Both the position numbers and the translations under genes were made by a program. From NCBI GenBank assembly GCA_964556665.1, contig CAZKXU010000070.1:1-18907 (forward strand): DNA of 18,907 nucleotides, read 5' to 3'. Position 1 is the stretch's first letter, and every line of letters begins with the position of its first letter. Source of the stretch: CAZKXU01 sp964556665. Its GTDB lineage: Bacteria > Bdellovibrionota_C > UBA2361 > CAZKXU01. Positions 16,166-18,907 of the stretch are shown piece after piece. The notes beneath the pieces are model-generated. The model ran no database searches. It worked only from the letters and a program-made list of their open reading frames with translations, and was not told where the DNA came from.

Positions 16166-17317
16166 GTGATTTTTAAACGAAAATTCATAAATACTTTACT
16201 GAGTAGGCTCAAGGAGCCCGCTCCTTTAATTCAGGCAATACTAGGTCCACGCCAAGTTGGAAAAACTACGGCGATTCGACAACTGTTAGCCGATATTCAG
16301 ATCCCATTTCATTACTGCTCAGCCGATCTCTCTATTTCATTACCCAGCAGTTGGATAATAGAACAGTGGCAAGAAGCTCTCTTAAAGGGAGAGGGCTCAC
16401 TCTTAGTCATTGATGAAATTCAGAAAATTAGCAACTGGTCTGAGCTCCTAAAGAAACTTTGGGATGATAGTATTTCAAATAAAAGAATAAAGGTGATCAT
16501 TTTAGGTTCCAGCTCATTAAAAATACAAAAGGGACTTACAGAGAGTCTAACTGGAAGGTTTGAACTGATAAGAGTTTTTCACTGGAGCTTCTCAGAATAC
16601 AAAGAGGCATTTGGCTGTGATCTAAACAGCTATCTCCAGTATGGTGGCTACCCAGGATCATTCGAGTATATAAATGATTATTCACGGTGGCACTCTTACA
16701 TTAAGGATTCAGTAATTGAGACAGTAATTGGCCAAGATATATTGAGCTTAACTTCAGTTAGTAATCCAGCTCTATTTCGTCAGGCCTTCGAAATCTTATC
16801 GTCATATCCAGCACAAGAAATAAGCTATAATAAGCTGCTGGGCCAACTTCAGGATCGAGGTAACACAGATTTAGTGAAAAAGTATATTGAATTATATGAA
16901 GGAGCTTTTCTATTTAGAGCATTAGAAAAGTATAGCAACAAAGCTACCCTAAGAAAGAGCTCTACTCCAAAGATTCTGCCTCTCTGTCCATGTCTAGCAA
17001 CAGTACATCAAGGTAAAGAGGCTTTAGCTGACAATGAATTTAGAGGACGATTATTTGAGCTAGCTGTTGGCGCAGATCTAAATAGGTTACAAGGCGAGCT
17101 TTACTACTGGAGAGAGGGAAGTAATGAGGTAGATTACATCTATAAGCTTGGCAAGACAGTTTGGTCGATTGAGGTTAAATCAGGGCGGAAAAAGAGTGTA
17201 CGGGGCTTAGAAAAGTTTACTGATAAATTTCCCAAAGCGCGGATGGTGATCGTTAATTCGGATAATTATGAAAGTTTTTCTGCTGATCCTGAAAACTTTC
17301 TTGAGCGCCTGAGATAA
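16166..17317 (+). CDS. AAA_14/DUF4143-type ATPase with nuclease-like C-terminus
   Basis: This is a 383-residue P-loop ATPase of the AAA_14 plus DUF4143 class, abundant and often solitary in bacteria and archaea, with no settled function. Walker A is GPRQVGKTT (27-35, Lys33) and Walker B is LLVIDEIQ (79-86, Asp83-Glu84). LILGSSSLKIQKG and LTGRFELIRVFHWSFSEY are the sensor-like stretch and the family segment. The C-terminus resembles a PD-(D/E)xK nuclease core: YWREGSNEVDYIY with Asp323, then IEVKSG with Glu336 and Lys338. Catalytic competence is inference. The start is GTG at 16166 with AAAGAG (16154-16159) 6 bp upstream. Its position alone, with about 240 bp of gene-free DNA upstream, fits an independently acquired accessory gene. 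Confidence 0.9.
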   Translation: MIFKRKFINTLLSRLKEPAPLIQAILGPRQVGKTTAIRQLLADIQIPFHYCSADLSISLPSSWIIEQWQEALLKGEGSLLVIDEIQKISNWSELLKKLWDDSISNKRIKVIILGSSSLKIQKGLTESLTGRFELIRVFHWSFSEYKEAFGCDLNSYLQYGGYPGSFEYINDYSRWHSYIKDSVIETVIGQDILSLTSVSNPALFRQAFEILSSYPAQEISYNKLLGQLQDRGNTDLVKKYIELYEGAFLFRALEKYSNKATLRKSSTPKILPLCPCLATVHQGKEALADNEFRGRLFELAVGADLNRLQGELYYWREGSNEVDYIYKLGKTVWSIEVKSGRKKSVRGLEKFTDKFPKARMVIVNSDNYESFSADPENFLERLR

Positions 17318-17380
17318 ATCTTAGAGAGCGTAAAATTATTACCAGTTATTCAGTCCTTGCACTGAAAACTAAGTTTCCTA

Positions 17381-17405
17381 CTGGGACCGCGGGCTTCCAG
17401 CCCGC
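17381..17405. repeat. REP-like repeat, copy C (left half only)
   Basis: CTGGGACCGCGGGCTTCCAG followed by CCCGC matches the left half of copies A and B and forms the same inner hairpin (GCGGGCT, loop TCC, AGCCCGC). The spacer and right half are missing; the sequence leaves the family pattern after 17405. This is either a single-REP unit or a truncated element. Confidence 0.8.
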
Positions 17406-17436
17406 TTGATCGAGGAATTTGCCAAGACATAGTTGA

Positions 17437-17478
17437 CCCCAATAAATTGTCCCCAATAAATTGTCCCCAATAAATTGT
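17437..17478. repeat. Tandem repeat, 3 x 14 bp (CCCCAATAAATTGT)
   Basis: Three perfect head-to-tail copies occupy 17437-17450, 17451-17464 and 17465-17478, starting 31 bp after the half REP. There is no spacer, so it is not a CRISPR array. Iterated short motifs of this kind occur at the ends of some insertion sequences as transposase-binding sites, or arise by slippage. Confidence 0.9.
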
Positions 17479-17607
17479 CTCACTGACATTGCGAACCTCC
17501 TACTAAAAATTGTAGATTTGAAATCAAATAAGTTGGTGACTAAAAACTCAATTTATATAGAATCTTAGCGCCAAGCATTAAGCCAGTTAGCGTGCTATTA
17601 TTGCCTT

Positions 17608-17632
17608 AAAATATGCTTTCAAAGCATATTTT
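17608..17632. terminator. Perfect A/T-rich palindrome, possible bidirectional terminator
   Basis: AAAATATGCTTT (17608-17619) and AAAGCATATTTT (17621-17632) are exact inverted copies around one base, and outer CTTAA/TTAAG bases extend the pairing after a gap. The right arm runs into a T-rich stretch, as intrinsic terminators do. However the stem is poor in GC and is 290 bp from the ATPase stop, so a protein-binding site is equally possible. Confidence 0.4.
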
Positions 17633-17759
17633 TCTTAAGAACTCTTAGATATTGGCAACAAGATTTGACCTTATTCCCTGAAATTATTAATATTTTCTAC
17701 TGTTTTGAAATCAGCTTAACTAGAATGACCATTAGCAATGTCTCTGTGAGAATTTTTTT

Positions 17760-17783
17760 GGGAATTTTATGGGGAATTTTATG
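17760..17783. repeat. 12-bp direct duplication (GGGAATTTTATG x 2)
   Basis: GGGAATTTTATG is repeated exactly at 17760-17771 and 17772-17783, about 110 bp upstream of the gene at 17896. It may be a small slippage duplication or a doubled binding site; nothing else supports either. Confidence 0.6.
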
Positions 17784-17895
17784 AGGCTCGCAAGGGTCCC
17801 GTTTAATTTTGATGCTTATTAGAAACTGTTGACTATAAATAATTAGTTATGGGAGATCGTTTGAAATAATCGCTTCCCCTAAGCTTTGTCCCTCT

Positions 17896-18582
17896 ATGGC
17901 GAAATTTACAGCAAGATATGAGATCGTGGCGACAAAGAGTATAGTTGCCTCAGAACTGGCTAGAATGCAAAAGGCATGCTTTGATGAAGAAATACTACAA
18001 TGCTATAAGGACAACAATGAAGAGCAATTATATTGGGAGCAGTTTGACTGTCTCAAGAACAAGGTAAAGGGATACCGGACTTTCAATAAGATAATTAGTT
18101 TGGGGCATTCCGATGTAAAAAGTTTTGCAAAAAAGCTAACGGAAAAGCTGACGCAGTTATTCAATACAATTGGTGCCACTCACTTAATTATAATCTCTGA
18201 TTTAAAAAATGATTTTTTTGGAAATAGAGATAATAAGTTCAAACCATTAAAACAGGCGTATAATAAACTTGAAAAAATTGTTGGTGACAAAACATTTAAA
18301 GAGGCCTTTTCTGTCGATATAGATGATTTAAAAGACTTCATAGAAATTATCTTTTGGATAACGCGTTGCGATCCAAGCGTGCCTGGTCTTTACCTATTTG
18401 ACGATGGAGAGCAAATTCAAATTAGATTGTGCAAATATGGAAACATACATTTGATACAATATAAAAAAGTTGTTTTGACAGAGGGCAAATTGAAAGACTT
18501 GGGTTGGACAATTCTTAAAAAAAAGTGTTTTGACAACTTTACTAGTACCGGTAGGATTGAAGGAAGGCAGCTAAAAGTATAA
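17896..18582 (+). CDS. Unrecognised cytoplasmic protein, accessory region
   Basis: The 228-residue product has no signal peptide or membrane segment, is rich in Lys, Asp, Phe and Ile, and matches no family I recognise. The visible layout is a charged helical N-terminal half (about 10-100), then a segment with HLIIISDLKNDFFGNRDNKF and DIDDLKDFIEIIFWI. A likely beta-rich end follows (LYLFDDGEQIQIRLCKYGNIHLIQYKKVVL). The coding sequence is visibly more A/T-rich than the housekeeping genes, suggesting recent transfer. The ATG at 17896 has no recognisable ribosome binding site (the preceding bases are CTTTGTCCCTCT), so the true start may be internal or translation may be leaderless. It converges with the partial frame at the window edge. 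Confidence 0.65.
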   Translation: MAKFTARYEIVATKSIVASELARMQKACFDEEILQCYKDNNEEQLYWEQFDCLKNKVKGYRTFNKIISLGHSDVKSFAKKLTEKLTQLFNTIGATHLIIISDLKNDFFGNRDNKFKPLKQAYNKLEKIVGDKTFKEAFSVDIDDLKDFIEIIFWITRCDPSVPGLYLFDDGEQIQIRLCKYGNIHLIQYKKVVLTEGKLKDLGWTILKKKCFDNFTSTGRIEGRQLKV

Positions 18583-18659
18583 TATTTTCTCTCACCTTTC
18601 CCGAAGTCTCTGTGAAAAATTTATGTTGTGTTTCTTAGTTGCTCCGCCAGCCGTTTCAG

Positions 18660-18907
18660 TTAGTTCCTAGACTTATGTGTTATCCCCTTTCCAAATACCT
18701 CAAATTCTTCCAAAGTAGCAGTCGCATATATTTCTTCAAAATCACTACCTACGGATGCACGCTCACGGAACTTTTTAAAAGCGTGTGCAGCACTCTTACT
18801 GATAGTTAGACATCCACAACCGTCTCCAATATCCGCACAAACCCCAAGCTCAGATGTATCCGTCCTCTCCCACCCAGGTGTCGATTTGCAATAAATTGAA
18901 CAGCGGT
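18660..18907 (-). CDS. Partial Cys-rich reading frame running off the window
   Basis: On the minus strand one frame is open from the window edge to a TAA at 18660-18662, giving 81 codons without a start; the other two minus frames are interrupted. The fragment contains five cysteines near its visible N-terminal side (CSIYC, GVC and CGC), which may be metal-binding or disulfide-linked. A charged helical stretch (AAHAFKKFRERASVGSDFEEIYATATLEEFEVFGKG) follows. I do not recognise the family. An open frame of this length could be chance; the coherent, protein-like composition of its second half is the reason for listing it. It is convergent with the gene at 17896, 77 bp apart. Confidence 0.4.
   Translation of the reverse strand, partial: RCSIYCKSTPGWERTDTSELGVCADIGDGCGCLTISKSAAHAFKKFRERASVGSDFEEIYATATLEEFEVFGKGITHKSRN

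Larger units (their letters stand above)
17318..17895. other. Gene-free 578-bp stretch with repeat remnants
   Basis: I see no supportable gene here on either strand; frames are short and lack start sites. It holds a half REP-like repeat (17381-17405), three tandem copies of a 14-bp unit (17437-17478), a perfect palindrome (17608-17632) and a 12-bp direct duplication (17760-17783). The rest is A/T-rich. The concentration of partial repeats suggests a mosaic insertion zone between the ATPase gene and the unknown gene at 17896. Confidence 0.7.

Noticed and set aside
17437..17478. Possible CRISPR array
   Set aside because: The repeat unit is 14 bp with no spacers and no cas genes nearby.

Overview
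The window looks like an ordinary chromosomal segment of a Gram-negative bacterium of moderate GC, with a more accessory right-hand end. Signs of a two-membrane cell are several exported proteins with signal peptides, a periplasmic-type solute-binding protein, and a queA-tgt-yajC-secD-secF block in the order common in proteobacteria. The short SecD and the general gene content lean towards Deltaproteobacteria-like or Bdellovibrionota-like lineages, but nothing here fixes the taxon, and this is inference.

Left part (1-3.7 kb, minus strand): an orphan branched-chain-amino-acid-type solute-binding protein lies directly downstream of a Kup/Trk-type potassium uptake protein, probably in one transcript. 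Upstream of kup is a small glycine-rich secreted protein whose stop codon falls at the edge of a 112-bp inverted-repeat element resembling a MITE. Middle part (3.8-10.7 kb, plus strand): an unrecognised exported protein and a secreted sulfatase with an FGly-type CCPSR motif are 10 bp apart. They are followed by a complete single-chain pyruvate carboxylase (anaplerotic oxaloacetate synthesis) and a slipin/stomatin-like SPFH membrane protein.

The 10.85-15.93 kb segment is a compact housekeeping operon. QueA and Tgt act in tRNA queuosine modification; YajC, SecD and SecF are the accessory part of the Sec translocon. Gene gaps are 0-18 bp and tgt overlaps yajC. Right end (15.9-18.9 kb): a solitary AAA-family ATPase with a DUF4143-type nuclease-like C-terminus, a 578-bp non-coding stretch full of repeat remnants, an unrecognised A/T-rich gene, and a partial Cys-rich reading frame running off the window.

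One 74-bp REP-like palindromic repeat occurs twice intact (44-117 and 10751-10824) and once as a left half (17381-17405), so it is probably a dispersed family in this genome. No tRNA, rRNA, CRISPR array, complete insertion sequence or recognisable new multi-gene system was found. The most unusual signals are the REP family, the MITE-like element, the repeat scar near 17.4 kb, and the altered motifs in QueA and Tgt.
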